Source: Pseudomonas sp. EpS/L25 (GTDB taxonomy: Bacteria; Pseudomonadota; Gammaproteobacteria; Pseudomonadales; Pseudomonadaceae). From it: DNA of 64,000 nt. Numbering within the stretch: the first letter of the stretch is position 1; every line of letters begins with the position of its first letter. The notes beneath the pieces were generated by a model, which had not been told where the DNA came from, searched no databases, and saw only the letters and a list, made by a program, of their open reading frames with translations. The stretch lies in NCBI RefSeq assembly GCF_001512295.1, contig NZ_LNUP01000018.1, positions 332,191 to 396,190 of the forward strand. Direction: 5' to 3'. The position numbers and the translations under genes are program-made. Below are positions 55,148 to 64,000 of the stretch, piece by piece.

Positions 55148-57286
55148 ATGTCAGAACCCGCGCTGCGCATCCTAAAAGACGTCTTCGGCTACGATGCCTT
55201 CCGGGGCAACCAGGCCCGGATCATCGAGCGCGTGGCGAACGGTGGCGATGCGCTGGTGCTGATGCCCACCGGCGGTGGCAAGTCCCTCTGCTACCAGGTG
55301 CCAGCCTTGCTACGACCCGGCGTGGCCGTGGTGGTCTCGCCGCTGATCGCCCTGATGGACGACCAGGTCGCTACCCTCCTGGAACTGGGCGTGTCGGCGA
55401 CGGCGCTCAACTCCACCATGACCGGCGAACAGCAGCGGTCCGTCGCCGCGCAGCTGGAGCGTGGCGAAATCAAGCTGCTCTACCTCGCGCCGGAACGCCT
55501 GGTCCAGCCGCGCATGCTGGACTTCCTCAAGCGCCTGCCGATCGCCCTGTTCGCCATCGACGAAGCCCACTGCGTCTCCCAGTGGGGGCACGACTTCCGC
55601 CCCGAATACATGCAGCTCGGCCAACTGGCCGAGCACTTCCCCGGCGTGCCCCGCCTGGCGCTCACCGCCACCGCGGACTCCCGCACCCGGGAGGAGATGG
55701 CCACCCGCCTGCACCTGGAGCAGGCCGAGCGCTTTCTTTCCAGCTTCGATCGTCCCAACATCTTCTACCGCATCGTGCCCAAGGAAGCGCCGCGCAAGCA
55801 ACTGCTGGCCTTTCTCGCCGAACGGCGCGGCGATGCCGGCATCGTCTACTGCATGTCGCGCAAGAAGGTGGAGGAGGTCGCCGAGCAACTCAGCAACCAG
55901 GGCTTCCCGGCCTTGCCCTATCACGCCGGCCTGCCCAACGACGTCCGCGCCGCCAACCAGAAGCGTTTCCTCAACGAGGAAGGGCTGATCATGGTCGCCA
56001 CCATCGCCTTTGGCATGGGCATCGACAAGCCCAACGTGCGCTTCGTCGCCCATCTCGACCTGCCCAAGAGCCTGGAGGCCTACTACCAGGAGACCGGTCG
56101 CGCCGGTCGTGATGGCCTGCCCGCCGATGCCTGGATGGCCTACGGCCTGCAGGACGTGCTGCTGCTGCGGCAGATGATGCAGAACTCCGAGGGCGACGAG
56201 CGACACAAGCGCATCGAGCGCCACAAGCTCGAAGCCATGCTGGCGCTCTGCGAGGAAACCCGCTGCCGCCGGCAGGTGCTGCTGGCCTACTTCGATGAAC
56301 ACCTGCCGCAGCCCTGCGGCCATTGCGACAACTGCATCGATACGGTCGAAACCTGGGATGCCACCGAACCCGCACGGCAAGCGCTGTCGGCCATCTACCG
56401 CAGCGGTCAGCGCTATGGGGTAGGGCACCTGGTCGACATCCTGCTCGGTCGCGAGACCGAGAAGATCGTCAGCCTCGGCCACCAGCGCCTGGCCGTGTTC
56501 GGTCTGGGCAAGGCCCGCGGCGAAGACGAGTGGCGCACCCTGTTCCGCCAACTGGTCGCCCGTGGCCTGGCCGAGGTGGACGTCGACGGCTTCGGCGGCC
56601 TGCGCCTGACCGAGAGCTGTCGGCCATTGCTGCGTGGCGAGGTCAGCATCGAATTGCGCCGTGATCCCAAACCCCAGCGTGGCCGGGGCGCGAGCAGCGG
56701 GTCTTCCGCCAGTGCCGCCAGTCAGCTGGTGCGTGCCGACGAGCGCGAGCAATGGGAGGTGTTGCGTACGCTCCGGCGCAAGCTGGCCGAGGAGCATTCG
56801 GTCCCGCCCTATGTCATCTTCCCCGATGCCACCTTGCTGGAGATGCTGCGTAGCCAGCCGCGCTCGCTCGACGAGATGAGCCGGGTCAGCGGCGTCGGGG
56901 CGCGCAAGCTCGAACGCTACGGTCAGGCCTTCCTCGATGCCCTGACCGGCGGCGCGGCCGCGCCGGCGCCAGTGGTCGACGTCCGCCACGAGGTCCTGAC
57001 CCTGGTACGCGCCGGTATGACGCCGGAACAGGCCGCGCGCCAGCTCGATTGCTCGGAAAAGAATGTCTATGCACTATTGGCCGAGGCGATCGCCCAGCAG
57101 CAGATCGCCCTGGAGCAGGCGCTGGACTTGCCCGAGGACCTGCTGGCCGAGATCCAGGACGTCTTCCTCGAAGACGACGGCGAATTGCCGCCGGTGGCGC
57201 AGATCGCCAGTCGTTTCGAAGGGCGCGTCGCCGTGGGCGCGCTCTACTGCGTGCGGGCCGCCCTGCAGGCGGAATTGGCCGACTAG
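55148..57286 (+). CDS. recQ: ATP-dependent DNA helicase RecQ
   Basis: 712 aa, 3'-5' helicase for recombination and replication restart. Superfamily 2 motifs in order: [12 protein letters not shown] (motif I), [13 protein letters not shown] (Ia), [17 protein letters not shown] (II and the aromatic-rich loop), LTATAD (III), [19 protein letters not shown] (V) and [10 protein letters not shown] (VI). The RQC zinc site is visible in [18 protein letters not shown] and CGHCDNCID, followed by a winged helix and an HRDC domain (about 535-605). A C-terminal extension of about 100 residues contains a helix-turn-helix-like [20 protein letters not shown]. Start ATG at 55148 has GAGGAGG upstream. Confidence 0.95.
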   Translation: MSEPALRILKDVFGYDAFRGNQARIIERVANGGDALVLMPTGGGKSLCYQVPALLRPGVAVVVSPLIALMDDQVATLLELGVSATALNSTMTGEQQRSVAAQLERGEIKLLYLAPERLVQPRMLDFLKRLPIALFAIDEAHCVSQWGHDFRPEYMQLGQLAEHFPGVPRLALTATADSRTREEMATRLHLEQAERFLSSFDRPNIFYRIVPKEAPRKQLLAFLAERRGDAGIVYCMSRKKVEEVAEQLSNQGFPALPYHAGLPNDVRAANQKRFLNEEGLIMVATIAFGMGIDKPNVRFVAHLDLPKSLEAYYQETGRAGRDGLPADAWMAYGLQDVLLLRQMMQNSEGDERHKRIERHKLEAMLALCEETRCRRQVLLAYFDEHLPQPCGHCDNCIDTVETWDATEPARQALSAIYRSGQRYGVGHLVDILLGRETEKIVSLGHQRLAVFGLGKARGEDEWRTLFRQLVARGLAEVDVDGFGGLRLTESCRPLLRGEVSIELRRDPKPQRGRGASSGSSASAASQLVRADEREQWEVLRTLRRKLAEEHSVPPYVIFPDATLLEMLRSQPRSLDEMSRVSGVGARKLERYGQAFLDALTGGAAAPAPVVDVRHEVLTLVRAGMTPEQAARQLDCSEKNVYALLAEAIAQQQIALEQALDLPEDLLAEIQDVFLEDDGELPPVAQIASRFEGRVAVGALYCVRAALQAELAD

Positions 57287-57359
57287 CGCGGCGCAGCGGT
57301 TGCCCCCGCGTGCCTACAACCAGAATAATGAGAAAATCCAAGCACAAGGTTTAGCCTGA

Positions 57360-57794
57360 ATGACTACCGATCCACACCTGTTCGGCCGCCAGATTTTCCA
57401 TGTCTCCCGTGCCTGGCGGGCAGAGCTCGATCGCCGCCTGAGCCACCTGGGACTGTCCCAGGCGCGCTGGCAGGTGTTGCTGAACCTGGCACGGATGAAA
57501 GGCGTCCAGCCCACCCAGCGCGAACTCGCCCAGAGCATCAGCATCGAGGGGCCGACCCTGGCCCGCCTGCTGGATGGCCTGGAGAAGCAGGGCCTGGTGA
57601 AGCGGCTGGCAGTCACCGAAGACCGTCGCGCCAAACGCATCATGCTGACCCAGGAAGCCGGTCCGCTGATCGAGAAGATCGAAACCATCGCCGAAGCCCT
57701 GCGCAAGGAACTGCTCAGCGGCCTGGACGACGAAGAGATCGCCATCTGCCAGCAGGTACACCAGCGCGTGCTCGCCAACCTGGAGCGTGGCTGA
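57360..57794 (+). CDS. MarR-family transcriptional regulator
   Basis: 144 aa. Winged-helix motifs: LGLSQARWQVLLNLARM, PTQRELAQSISIEGPTLARL, LDGLEKQGLVKRLAVTEDRR, AKRIMLT, with long dimerisation helices at both ends. It lies 73 bp after recQ on the same strand. As I recall, P. aeruginosa has the same order (recQ ... MarR, FimV-like, plpD; PA3344-PA3339). The ligand and regulon are unknown. Confidence 0.88.
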   Translation: MTTDPHLFGRQIFHVSRAWRAELDRRLSHLGLSQARWQVLLNLARMKGVQPTQRELAQSISIEGPTLARLLDGLEKQGLVKRLAVTEDRRAKRIMLTQEAGPLIEKIETIAEALRKELLSGLDDEEIAICQQVHQRVLANLERG

Positions 57795-57946
57795 CCGCCG
57801 CTCGGCGGCACGCCGACCCTCCGCACAACCGCTTATCCCATCCGTCGGTGCGGGACAGGGCGTCTGGCACCGAGTCTGACGCGCTACCCCGGGCGGGACG
57901 TCGTTTTTCGTTCACGACCGGCGGTTTGCCGTCTGTCGGTATCGAT

Positions 57947-57977
57947 GCTACGTTCCAGCGTAGCGGGGGCGCTTTTT
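57947..57977 (+). terminator. Candidate terminator after the MarR gene
   Basis: GCTACG, TTCCAG, CGTAGC form a 6-bp stem followed by GGGGGCGCTTTTT. The rest of the 238-bp gap to the FimV-like gene has no other feature. Confidence 0.35.
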
Positions 57978-58032
57978 GTGAGCTGCCGCGCTAAAACACC
58001 GGTTTCTTCGAATACCTGACGCAGCGGTATCC

Positions 58033-60204
58033 ATGGTCGCGAAACGCCGTCCCCTTGCCTTGTTCATCCTGTCGGCCGCGATGCTGACCACTACTCCTCA
58101 AGCGGCGCTGGCGCTCGGCCTCGGTGGTATCACCCTGCAGTCTTCGCTCAACGAACCCCTGCGCGCACGGATCGAGCTGGTCAATATCGGCGATGCCGAG
58201 CCCGGGGACTTCCATATCCATCTGGCGCCCAACGATGCCTTCGCCCGGGCCGGTGTCGATCGTACCCAGTTCATGGACGACCTGGTATTCACCCCCCACC
58301 TGCGTACCGCGGCCGGCAGCTACATCGAGGTCACCTCGCGGCGCTCATTGGTCGAACCCTACCTGGGCTTCATCGTTCAGCTGGAGCAACCCGGCGGCAA
58401 GCAGTTGCGCGAATTCACCCTGCTGGTCGATCCGCCGCGCAGTGGGGGCGTGCCCACCAGCGTGGCAAGCACCGCACCGGCCCGCGCCGTTGCACCGGCC
58501 CGCGCCACGGCGGCACCCGCCACGCCGACGCCGCCCAGGGCGCCGGCCGCGCCCCAGCTATCCGGGCTCGCGCCCACGCCCGGCCTCACTGCCGGTGCGG
58601 GCATCTATCAGACGCGTCCCAAGGACACCCTCTGGAGCATCGCCAAGCGGCTGGGGCCCATGGCCAACCGTTCGGCCGAGCAACTGATGGCCGATCTGTT
58701 CGCCCTCAACCCCGCATCCTTTTCCAACAACGATCCGCGGCGACTCAAGGCTGGCCAGGTCCTGCGACTACCGGCTGGCGTCAGCGAGCCCGTGGTCGAG
58801 CAACCCGTTGCGACCAAGTCCGCCCCCAGACCCGCTCCCGCGCCTGTGGTGACGCCGGCGCTGCCGGCCGCGCCAACCGCGAGTGCGCCCCCGCCTGCAT
58901 CACCACCGCCCGCGGTACCCGCCCCGGCGGCCTCCAGCGTGCCCAGCACCGCCGCGGCCGCGCCACCGCCTGCGGTAACCGGCGAAGATGCCAAGCCGCT
59001 GCTCGTCACCCAGGACCTGGGACGTCAGGTAGGGGACCTGGAAGGCCAGCTCAACCAGCTGCAGTCGCGCTACGACACCCTGCTGGAGCAGAAGGAAGCA
59101 CTCATCGCCCAACTGCAGGAGGAGCGCGATGGCCTGCAACAGCAGCTCAAGCAGGCGCGTTCGGTAGCCTTGGTGCCGGCGGTCCCAGCCACCGCGCCCG
59201 TCACGTCCGCGGCACCGCCGAATCAGGCGACCTCTAGCGCACCTGCGGCGGCGGGTGCTGCCGAAGAGGAGGGACTGTTTTCCCTGCGCACCCTGGTGCT
59301 GGCCGGTTCCGCGGCCGTGCTGGCGCTGGCTGGCGTGCTCTGGTGGCGACGTCGGCGCACCGTTGAGGTCGTGGCGGTCGCTGAGGAGGATGAAGTCCAA
59401 CGTGCCGAGCCGCTTCCCGCGCCGGTGCTGATGGCGACCCAGGCCGACTCCCTGCGACCCAAGGCCGTCGCCGCCCCGGCGCCGGCGCCGGTCGACGACC
59501 ATGCCGGGCGCGCGGAGATCTACATCGCCTACGGCCGCTACGGTCAGGCGCGGGAGGTGCTGGAAAGCGGTCTCGCCGAAGACGATCGCCGCCAGGACCT
59601 GCGTCTGCTGCTGCTGCGCGTCCTCGCCACCCTGGGCGAGGCCCAGGCGTTCAATCAGCACGAACAGCGATTCCTCGCCCTCGGTGGGGCAGCGGCCAGT
59701 CTCGCCGTCCTCCACGCCCAGTTTCCTGGAATCTCTGCCGCGCCGGTGGAGGAGCTGGAGGACGAAGACCTGGAACTACCCGACTTCGATGCTCCGGCCA
59801 GCGAATGGTCCGCCGAGTTGCAGTTCCAGGAGCCAGCGCATCCGGCACCGGTGAGCGAAGAGCATTACGATCTGGACCTGGCCGATCTCAGCCTGGACGA
59901 AGCCATTGCCCTCACCGAAGAGCTGGATGCCGATTCCGGCTGGAAGCCGGTCGGCGCCACCGAGGTGGTGGTGCAGGACGACTTCCCCGATGGCTTGGGG
60001 GAATTGCCGGCGGTCTTCGAGCTTGATCTGAGTCTCGACGAGCACTTCATGGACGACGACATCGCCCGTCGCTTCGCCGAGGCGGAAGCCTGCCTCGATC
60101 AGGGCAACGTCCATCAGGCGGCCTCGCTGCTGCAGGAAATCGTCAGCGAGGGAACCGATAGCCAGCGCGAGCGTGCCGAGATCCTATTGTCGCGCCTCGC
60201 CTGA
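58033..60204 (+). CDS. FimV-like inner-membrane peptidoglycan-binding protein
   Basis: 723 aa. Layout: signal peptide; FimV N-terminal domain (LGGITLQSSLNEPLRARIEL ... LREFTLLVDPP, about 30-140); Pro/Ala-rich linker; LysM-like module (YQTRPKDTLWSIAKRLGPMA ... LKAGQVLRLP, about 195-250); a second Pro/Ala linker; coiled coil (LEGQLNQLQSRYDTLLEQKE, about 335-375); one membrane helix (LVLAGSAAVLALAGVLWW); TPR-like helices; and the FimV C-terminal domain (HFMDDDIARRFAEAEACLDQ). FimV organises type IV pili and polar complexes. It resembles a shorter paralogue; full FimV is over 900 aa. Confidence 0.87.
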   Translation: MVAKRRPLALFILSAAMLTTTPQAALALGLGGITLQSSLNEPLRARIELVNIGDAEPGDFHIHLAPNDAFARAGVDRTQFMDDLVFTPHLRTAAGSYIEVTSRRSLVEPYLGFIVQLEQPGGKQLREFTLLVDPPRSGGVPTSVASTAPARAVAPARATAAPATPTPPRAPAAPQLSGLAPTPGLTAGAGIYQTRPKDTLWSIAKRLGPMANRSAEQLMADLFALNPASFSNNDPRRLKAGQVLRLPAGVSEPVVEQPVATKSAPRPAPAPVVTPALPAAPTASAPPPASPPPAVPAPAASSVPSTAAAAPPPAVTGEDAKPLLVTQDLGRQVGDLEGQLNQLQSRYDTLLEQKEALIAQLQEERDGLQQQLKQARSVALVPAVPATAPVTSAAPPNQATSSAPAAAGAAEEEGLFSLRTLVLAGSAAVLALAGVLWWRRRRTVEVVAVAEEDEVQRAEPLPAPVLMATQADSLRPKAVAAPAPAPVDDHAGRAEIYIAYGRYGQAREVLESGLAEDDRRQDLRLLLLRVLATLGEAQAFNQHEQRFLALGGAAASLAVLHAQFPGISAAPVEELEDEDLELPDFDAPASEWSAELQFQEPAHPAPVSEEHYDLDLADLSLDEAIALTEELDADSGWKPVGATEVVVQDDFPDGLGELPAVFELDLSLDEHFMDDDIARRFAEAEACLDQGNVHQAASLLQEIVSEGTDSQRERAEILLSRLA

Positions 60205-60312
60205 TAGGCTCGCCAACCCTGGCCCCGGTCAGGCGCAATCGAACGTTTCCGGACCGCAGGCGCCCGAGCCCCGGGCACCTAATGGCCTGCTTCTGCGCAT
60301 TGCCGATCCAGC

Positions 60313-62511
60313 TCAGAAGCTATTGCCCAGGTTGATGTAGAAGGCGTGCTGGCCCTGGTCGCTCAAGCCATAGGTGAACTTGAGCGGTCCCAATGGCGTG
60401 TCCAGGCCCAGGAACAGACTGGCGGCGCTGATGTTGCCGCTGTCATAGTCGTCGTCTCGGTTCCAGATCCGTCCCTGTTCCAGGCTACCGCCCAGGTAGA
60501 GCGGCGTATCCAGCGGAAACAGCGAGCGCTGGGTGAGCTGGTGGTAGTAGATCAGGCGCGCCAGGCCGTAGTTCTGCCCCGAGAGCGCGTCCTGCCGATA
60601 GCCGGAAAGCTGCCAGGCACCGCCCAGCAGGAAGCTGCTGGTCACCACGTTGGTGTCGTTGTCGGTCGAGAGGGTGCGACCCAGGCCGCCGCCAAGTACG
60701 AAGGTGTTGTAGCCGTAGCTGACGGCCTTGTTCAGATGCAGGTCCAGCTGGCGGTAGCGGGAGTCCGAGCCCAAGGTGGGGTCGAACTGCTTGAGCGTCA
60801 GCGCCAGGTCCTGGCCTTCACGGGGGAAGTTCACGTCATCCAGGTCGTCGAAGGAATAGCGCAGCTCGTAGAAGCCCTCGGTGAAGGTTTCCTCCGGTGT
60901 CTCCCGCGGTCCGACATGGACCTTGGTGCTGCCCCAGTCATGGCCGATGCCCAGCCGCACCTCTCCCTTGTTGCCGATCTGCCGACCCAGATTGAGGCCG
61001 AAGCCATAGCGCTCCCGCCGATACTCCGCGATGGGGTCATTACGCTCCAGTTGCTCGATGTTGCGCGCCTCGCCGCCGATGTAGGGGGCGATGAAATAGC
61101 GTGAGCCCACGTCGAGCGGCTGATAGAACTCGCTGTAGAGCTCCTGGTGATCGCCGATCTGCATCCGCGTCAGCCATTCGCCACCCAGGCGGTTCAGGCC
61201 GTTGATGCGATAGCTGGCGCCGAAGTTGAAGGTACTGTCGCCGCGCAGGTCATCGGAAAGATTGAGGCCGAGTCGCAGGAAGTCCGTGCCGCTGCGCTTG
61301 CCCCGGGCGGAGATCACCAATACGTTATCGCCCGGACCGTCGCGGCGTACCCGATACTCCACCTGGTCGAAGTAGTCCAGGCCGTAGAGGGTGCTCATGT
61401 CGTCCTGCAGGCGGTCGACATTCAGGGGTTCACCCAGGCGCTGCCGGATATAGTGGCGGATCACCTCATCCTCCACCTTGGAGTCGTTCTCGATGCGAAT
61501 GGCGTCGATGACCGGGGTGCGGCTGTCGGGCAGGCGGGAGGCCGCGACCGCCGAGGCGCGACCGTCCCGCGGTTCCCGGCGCAGGGTGGCCAGTTCACCT
61601 GCCATGGCCATAGTGGCGCGATAGCCCGCATCGATCAGCGCCCGCACCTCGGAGAAGTCGGCGCTGGTATAGGCGGCCAGTGGCGGCTGGATGAGCAGGT
61701 CGCCCTTGCCCAGGGTGGCCAGTTGAGCCTCGGAATTGTTGCGGGTCATCAGGGTGGTGGACTGGTTGAGCACGTCCAGTACCGTGGTCAGGTCCTTGCG
61801 CTTGAGCAGGGGCGTACCGATGTCGACCACCACGACCCGTTGCGCGCCCATGGCGCGCGCCACATCGATGGGAATATTGTCGACCATGCCGCCATCCACC
61901 AGCAGACGCCCGTCGATCTCCACCGGGGCGAACACCGCCGGGATCGACATGCTGGCGCGAATGGCGCGCGGCAGATGACCATGGTCGAAGACCACCTTCT
62001 CGCCGGTGGTGATGTCCGTCGCCACGGCGCGGAAGGGTATGGCCAGCTGGTTGAAATCCCGGGTATCGCTGGTATGGACGAACAGCTTCTCCAGCGTCAT
62101 CCCCAGGTTCTGCCCCTGGATTACCCCGATGGGCAGGCCCAGGGTCCCGTCATCACGGAAACTGAGCTTCTGCTTGACCAGGAAGTCGCGATCGTCCTGC
62201 TTGCGTCGGAAGGGCACGTCCTTGCGCGGCGGCTGGTCCGACAGCACCTGCGCCCAGTCCATCTCCAGGGCGATGCGTTCCAGTTCCTCGGCGCTGTAGC
62301 CGGCGGCATAGAGCCCGCCGATCACCGCGCCCATGCTGGTGCCCGCGATGGCGTCGACCTGGATGCCTTGCTCTTCCAGCGCCTTGAGCACGCCGATATG
62401 TGCCAGCCCCCGCGCCGCGCCGCCGGACAGCACCAGACCCACCTTCGGCGGTTCGGCACTCCAGCACAGGGCGGGCAGGAGAAGACAGGCTACCAGCAGC
62501 AACAGGCGCAT
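60313..62511 (-). CDS. plpD: Patatin-like type Vd autotransporter phospholipase
   Basis: 732 aa, close to PlpD of P. aeruginosa. Signal peptide (LLLLVACLLLPALCWS), then a patatin domain with oxyanion loop LVLSGGAARGLAH, nucleophile GTSMG and catalytic Asp in LLVDGGMVDNIP. A POTRA-like segment (about 330-400: TPVIDAIRIENDSKVEDEVI, LDYFDQVEYRV) and a 16-strand-type beta-barrel follow, ending in a C-terminal Phe (YINLGNSF), the outer-membrane insertion signal. The secreted domain is a class A1 phospholipase in the known homologue. The ATG at 62511 is used; a GTG four codons upstream is possible. Confidence 0.92.
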   Translation of the reverse strand: MRLLLLVACLLLPALCWSAEPPKVGLVLSGGAARGLAHIGVLKALEEQGIQVDAIAGTSMGAVIGGLYAAGYSAEELERIALEMDWAQVLSDQPPRKDVPFRRKQDDRDFLVKQKLSFRDDGTLGLPIGVIQGQNLGMTLEKLFVHTSDTRDFNQLAIPFRAVATDITTGEKVVFDHGHLPRAIRASMSIPAVFAPVEIDGRLLVDGGMVDNIPIDVARAMGAQRVVVVDIGTPLLKRKDLTTVLDVLNQSTTLMTRNNSEAQLATLGKGDLLIQPPLAAYTSADFSEVRALIDAGYRATMAMAGELATLRREPRDGRASAVAASRLPDSRTPVIDAIRIENDSKVEDEVIRHYIRQRLGEPLNVDRLQDDMSTLYGLDYFDQVEYRVRRDGPGDNVLVISARGKRSGTDFLRLGLNLSDDLRGDSTFNFGASYRINGLNRLGGEWLTRMQIGDHQELYSEFYQPLDVGSRYFIAPYIGGEARNIEQLERNDPIAEYRRERYGFGLNLGRQIGNKGEVRLGIGHDWGSTKVHVGPRETPEETFTEGFYELRYSFDDLDDVNFPREGQDLALTLKQFDPTLGSDSRYRQLDLHLNKAVSYGYNTFVLGGGLGRTLSTDNDTNVVTSSFLLGGAWQLSGYRQDALSGQNYGLARLIYYHQLTQRSLFPLDTPLYLGGSLEQGRIWNRDDDYDSGNISAASLFLGLDTPLGPLKFTYGLSDQGQHAFYINLGNSF

Positions 62512-62581
62512 AGGTCGGACCACATGGCGGACGGAATCGAGGACTGCGTATTATAGGGAGCCGAGGTTTCAGGGGTGCACC

Positions 62582-62878
62582 GTGATCGACGTCAAACCCA
62601 TCATTACCATCCAGTACTGCACCCAGTGTCAGTGGCTGCTACGTTCCGGTTGGCTGGCCCAGGAACTGCTGAGCACCTTCGGCACCGACCTGGGTGGCGT
62701 CACCCTGCTGCCGGGAACCGGAGGTGTGTTCGAGATCGCCTGTGGCGATGAGCTGCTCTGGGAGCGCAGGAGGGATGGCGGATTTCCCGATGCCCGCACG
62801 CTGAAGAACCTGGTCAGGGACAGGCTGTTTCCGGAGCGCGATCTGGGACACGGCGAAGGAAGGCGGGAAGAGCGGTGA
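62582..62878 (+). CDS. SelT/SelW/SelH-family thioredoxin-like protein (Cys form)
   Basis: 98 aa, GTG start with AGGGG upstream. The redox motif is CTQC in PIITIQYCTQCQWLLRSGWL, with Cys where eukaryotic members have selenocysteine. LLPGTGGVFEIACGDELLWE and DGGFPDARTLKNLVRDRL are typical of the bacterial Rdx family. Function unknown beyond a probable redox role. Divergent from plpD. Confidence 0.88.
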   Translation: MIDVKPIITIQYCTQCQWLLRSGWLAQELLSTFGTDLGGVTLLPGTGGVFEIACGDELLWERRRDGGFPDARTLKNLVRDRLFPERDLGHGEGRREER

Positions 62879-62885
62879 GGGGATG

Positions 62886-62903
62886 GCGCCCCCGGAGGGG
62901 CGT
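62886..62903. terminator. Short GC hairpin between the SelT/SelW-like gene and cspD
   Basis: CGCCCC, CGGA, GGGGCG form a 6-bp stem in the 29-bp convergent gap. It is the only candidate for terminating both genes. Confidence 0.45.
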
Positions 62904-62907
62904 GAGA

Positions 62908-63177
62908 TCAGGCTTCCGTACTGATCGTGTCGCGCACGTCGACAGTGCTGGTGGTGGGGGCGGCTACGCTCACTTCTGCCGGACGTATCTCGACGGCATG
63001 TAAGCCCTTGGGCCCCTGGACGATGTTGAAGTTGACCGCCTGGCCCGCCTTCAATGTGCGGTAGCCGTCCATCTGAATGGCCGAGTAATGAGCGAATAGG
63101 TCTTCATCACTGTTTTCTGCAACGATGAAGCCATATCCTTTGGCGTTGTTGAACCATTTGACCTTGCCACTGAGCAT
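62908..63177 (-). CDS. cspD: Cold-shock domain protein CspD
   Basis: 89 aa. The cold-shock domain has RNP1 KGYGFI and RNP2-like DLFAHYS (start LSGKVKWFNNAKGYGFIVAE). Residues 70-89 form a C-terminal extension beyond CspA length, as in CspD, which inhibits replication in stationary phase and binds single-stranded DNA or RNA. The ATG at 63177 has GAGGGAG upstream. Divergent from clpS, the typical arrangement. Confidence 0.92.
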   Translation of the reverse strand: MLSGKVKWFNNAKGYGFIVAENSDEDLFAHYSAIQMDGYRTLKAGQAVNFNIVQGPKGLHAVEIRPAEVSVAAPTTSTVDVRDTISTEA

Positions 63178-63270
63178 ACCGGCTCCCTCTGCAAAGGACT
63201 CCAAGCCTGGAGTATCATTCGACTACAGTTCCAGTGAATCCGCACAGGCACCACTACGACGGAACCCTTG

Positions 63271-63286
63271 GTACCCCTTGGGGTAC
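63271..63286. promoter_or_regulatory. Inverted repeat in the cspD-clpS intergenic region
   Basis: GTACCCC, TT, GGGGTAC: perfect 7-bp arms, 94 bp upstream of cspD and 113 bp upstream of clpS. No matching regulator is recognised. Confidence 0.35.
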
Positions 63287-63399
63287 AGGATGTTTGTAAC
63301 ACCCTTTCAGTCTTAGTCAAGGCAAGGCAACGGGTGGCTGAGACGTGGATCAAGCTCTTTTTTTCCTGCTATTCATCCCGTAATTCGGAATCGATCAGA

Positions 63400-63756
63400 A
63401 TGCGTGCAATCGACCCCATCCGACTGGCGGCGGACGACAACGATCAACAGGACGGCGACCAAGGTGGCCTGGCGGTGCAGGAGGCAAAACCTGCATTAAA
63501 ACGGCCAGCCAGATATCGCGTTCTGATGTATAACGATGACTACACCCCCATGGAATTCGTCGTCGAGGTGTTGGAACGCTACTTCAGCATGAACCGCGAA
63601 GCGGCTACCCAGGTGATGCTTACCGTGCATACCCAGGGAAAGGCGGTCTGCGGAACATTTACTCGTGACGTAGCTGAAACCAAGGCCATGCAAGTCAATC
63701 AATATGCGAGGGAGTGCAACCACCCGCTGCTGTGCGAAATCGAAATCGAAAGTTGA
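63400..63756 (+). CDS. clpS: ATP-dependent Clp protease adaptor ClpS
   Basis: 118 aa. The N-degron-binding core is intact: [60 protein letters not shown]. ClpS delivers N-end-rule substrates to ClpAP. The N-terminal extension before the core (about 38 residues) is slightly long and Asp/Gln-rich ([14 protein letters not shown]). A weak Shine-Dalgarno precedes the ATG at 63400. It leads directly into clpA. Confidence 0.95.
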   Translation: MRAIDPIRLAADDNDQQDGDQGGLAVQEAKPALKRPARYRVLMYNDDYTPMEFVVEVLERYFSMNREAATQVMLTVHTQGKAVCGTFTRDVAETKAMQVNQYARECNHPLLCEIEIES

Positions 63757-63757
63757 T

Positions 63758-63791
63758 CTGTGCTGCTTGGGCTACTGTGCTGCTTGGGCTA
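63758..63791 (+). repeat. Perfect tandem duplication of a 17-mer between clpS and clpA
   Basis: CTGTGCTGCTTGGGCTA occurs twice back to back (63758-63774 and 63775-63791), filling most of the 47-bp gap. It ends 12 bp before the clpA ATG, immediately upstream of the clpA Shine-Dalgarno (GAGG, 63793-63796). Confidence 0.85.
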
Positions 63792-63803
63792 TGAGGTGAA
63801 GCT

Positions 63804-64000
63804 ATGTTGAATCGTGAGCTCGAAGTCACCCTGAATCTCGCCTTCAAGGAGGCAAGGACGAAGCGTCATGAATTCATGACCGTTGAGCACCTCCTGCTGG
63901 CGCTGCTGGACAACGAAGCCGCTGCCACCGTCTTGAGAGCTTGCGGCGCCAACATCGATCGCCTGCGCCGCGATCTGTTGGAATTCATAGATTCCACCAC
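63804..64000 (+). CDS. clpA: ATP-dependent Clp protease ATPase subunit ClpA, partial
   Basis: Only the first 65 codons are in the window. MLNRELEVTLNLAFKEART, HEFMTVEHLLLALLDN and LRRDLLEFIDSTT match the ClpA N-domain, which docks ClpS. ClpA unfolds substrates for ClpP. The ATG is preceded by GAGG. The AAA+ modules lie beyond the right edge. Confidence 0.95.
   Translation, partial: MLNRELEVTLNLAFKEARTKRHEFMTVEHLLLALLDNEAAATVLRACGANIDRLRRDLLEFIDST

Noticed and set aside
62582-62878. Possible selenoprotein
   Set aside because: The family site is a plain Cys pair (CTQC) with no in-frame TGA, so no selenocysteine is used.

Overview
The window reads as one chromosomal stretch of a high-GC gammaproteobacterium, almost certainly a Pseudomonas; a P. 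oryzihabitans-like relative is a guess. The gene content supports the genus: an acnA-rlmM-tusA neighbourhood, a gbuA/gbuR guanidinobutyrate locus, a recQ-MarR-FimV-like-plpD block, cspD/clpS/clpA, and REP-type repeats. I see no tRNA, rRNA, CRISPR, prophage or insertion sequence. Most of the long opposite-strand reading frames are GC-driven shadows.

Region 1 (1-16.2 kb) is an accessory catabolic island that looks built for sugar acids or hydroxy-di/tricarboxylates. It encodes an AbrB-family membrane protein, a LysR regulator, a DUF1537/OtnK kinase, a LeuB-like oxidative decarboxylase, a GntR regulator with two winged helices, a CitMHS carrier, an SDR dehydrogenase, an OtnC-like class II aldolase, a beta-propeller lactonase-like protein, a DctA carrier, a divergent aconitase, a TerC protein, an RraA-fold protein with an intact D-X20-R-D motif, and an Asp/Glu-racemase-family protein. 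Four intergenic regions share a 28-bp interrupted palindrome of identical length (4357, 7794, 11197, 14180), which I read as the island's operator. The OtnC-like protein lacks two residues expected for catalysis, so the adjacent kinase plus LeuB-like pair may itself form the core pathway.

Region 2 (16.3-27.1 kb) is an organosulfur scavenging supercluster. A binding protein/TauD-like dioxygenase/ABC ATPase/permease operon is followed, after a 408-bp REP-bearing gap, by an LLM monooxygenase, an SsuA-like binding protein, an NtaA-like monooxygenase, an acyl-CoA-dehydrogenase-like flavoprotein, a second SsuA-like protein and a LysR regulator.

Region 3 (27.1-44.6 kb) opens with a Fic/YhfG toxin-antitoxin pair whose toxin is frameshifted. 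Housekeeping and miscellaneous genes follow: acnA, rlmM, tusA, an SGNH hydrolase, a MscS-type channel, a MATE exporter, pdxB, ppnP, a DEDDh exonuclease, a YkgJ-like protein, a START-domain protein, msrQ-msrP and a fused dihydroxyacetone kinase. A possible decayed gene follows the kinase.

Region 4 (44.6-53 kb) is the guanidinobutyrate locus: a ThDP decarboxylase, two transporters, gbuA and the divergent gbuR with a perfect 16-bp palindrome between them. An aer-type aerotaxis receptor follows; a good sigma-28 promoter match lies in the tail of gbuR.

Region 5 (53-64 kb) holds tapT, a small Pro/Asp-rich ORF with a strong terminator, a YbaN-like protein, a YecA/UPF0149 protein, recQ, a MarR regulator, a FimV-like protein, plpD, a SelT/SelW-like protein, cspD, clpS and the start of clpA.
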